The notes under the pieces were generated by a model. It searched no databases. It worked only from the letters and a program-made list of their open reading frames with translations, and was not told where the DNA came from. DNA of 58,069 nt from Amanita rubescens (lineage: Eukaryota; Basidiomycota; Agaricomycetes; Agaricales; Amanitaceae), in contig WION01000140.1 in the NCBI GenBank assembly GCA_015039365.1, positions 72,501-130,569 on the forward strand. The letters are read 5' to 3'. This document shows, in pieces, positions 57,916 to 58,069 of the stretch (positions within the stretch are counted from its first letter, which is position 1; each line of letters starts with the position of its first letter). The position numbers and the translations under genes were made by a program.

Positions 57916-58069
57916 TTATAAATCCAACTTTAAACTTCTACACCATTCCGTTAGATGCGGTCGAGTACGAAGAAAATGATTCCGACGTTTCAGAACAATC
58001 TCATAACCTTCGTACTCTGATCCAGACGACGTATCGGAGCCGGGTGCATCCTCGCCGCAGCCATTCAAG
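57916..58069 (-). CDS. Possible 3' end of a gene leaving the window
   Basis: The minus strand has an open frame running off the right edge, starting within the window as NGCGEDAPGSDTSSGSEYEG, an acidic, serine-rich stretch typical of fungal linkers, and ending LKLDL at 57916. It is too short for identification, and chance openness is possible. Confidence 0.25.
   Translation of the reverse strand, partial: LNGCGEDAPGSDTSSGSEYEGYEIVLKRRNHFLRTRPHLTEWCRSLKLDL

Noticed and set aside
1..58069. tRNA, rRNA, CRISPR array, origin or bacterial-type operon
   Set aside because: None recognised by eye; the gene structures are those of a fungal nuclear genome. A tRNA could be missed without a covariance search.

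Overview
The window is nuclear DNA of a filamentous basidiomycete, most likely an Agaricomycete (mushroom-type fungus). Genes on both strands are split by many 45-60 base introns of the GT...AG type. The families present include a Scc2/Nipped-B cohesin loader, a Dhr2/DHX33 RNA helicase, fungal PAL, cyclopropane-fatty-acid-synthase-like enzymes, a Crinkler-type effector and agaric kinase-like proteins. No rRNA, tRNA, CRISPR array or bacterial-type operon was recognised. Species cannot be told from the sequence.

Layout. 1-1420: relic of a RecQ-like helicase, split by an 833-base non-autonomous hAT-type element (perfect 21-base inverted termini, 8-base target duplication). 3226-6162 (-): Mx/dynamin-like GTPase. 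7259-9758 (-): phenylalanine ammonia-lyase. 12.0-19.6 kb: a duplicated block carrying a family of small secreted six-cysteine peptides (one dead copy, one 64-residue copy, one 94-residue copy with a tandemly expanded 15-residue unit), with an uncharacterised acidic gene at 13.1-14.6 kb. 19.8-24.5 kb: an uncharacterised fast-evolving gene and a Crinkler-type gene (ubiquitin-like header, PD-(D/E)xK nuclease, kinase-like domain) with a frameshift, bracketed by two direct repeats. 24.8-28.9 kb: tandem pair of membrane-anchored pepsin-fold proteins whose DTG motifs are altered in both lobes. 29.0-35.6 kb: two CFA-synthase-like genes, the second decayed, around a kinase-like gene and a small P450 relic. 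37.1-38.6 kb: C2H2-type zinc finger that splices in frame into a short-chain dehydrogenase. 39.8-41.6 kb (-): MFS transporter. 42.0 kb: paralogue of the 19.8 kb protein. 43.0-50.6 kb (-): SCC2, sharing a 221-base divergent promoter region with a Dhr2/DHX33-like helicase at 50.8-53.5 kb (+). 53.6-54.4 kb: Dcg1/hydantoin-racemase-like gene. 55.1-56.0 kb: hypothetical gene whose 5' side abuts an inverted copy of the 3' end of the second CFA-synthase gene. 56.9-57.7 kb: uncharacterised gene.

Reading as a whole. The right third (39.8-54.4 kb) is an ordinary housekeeping block. The left two thirds are accessory: tandem and inverted duplications, relics, secreted peptides, a toxin-like effector and pseudo-enzymes. 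The candidates for something undescribed are the repeat-bearing secreted peptide family, the DTG-altered aspartic-protease-fold pair, and the small paralogous proteins at 19.8 and 42.0 kb. All exon boundaries were inferred by eye from splice consensus and protein-family fit, without transcripts.
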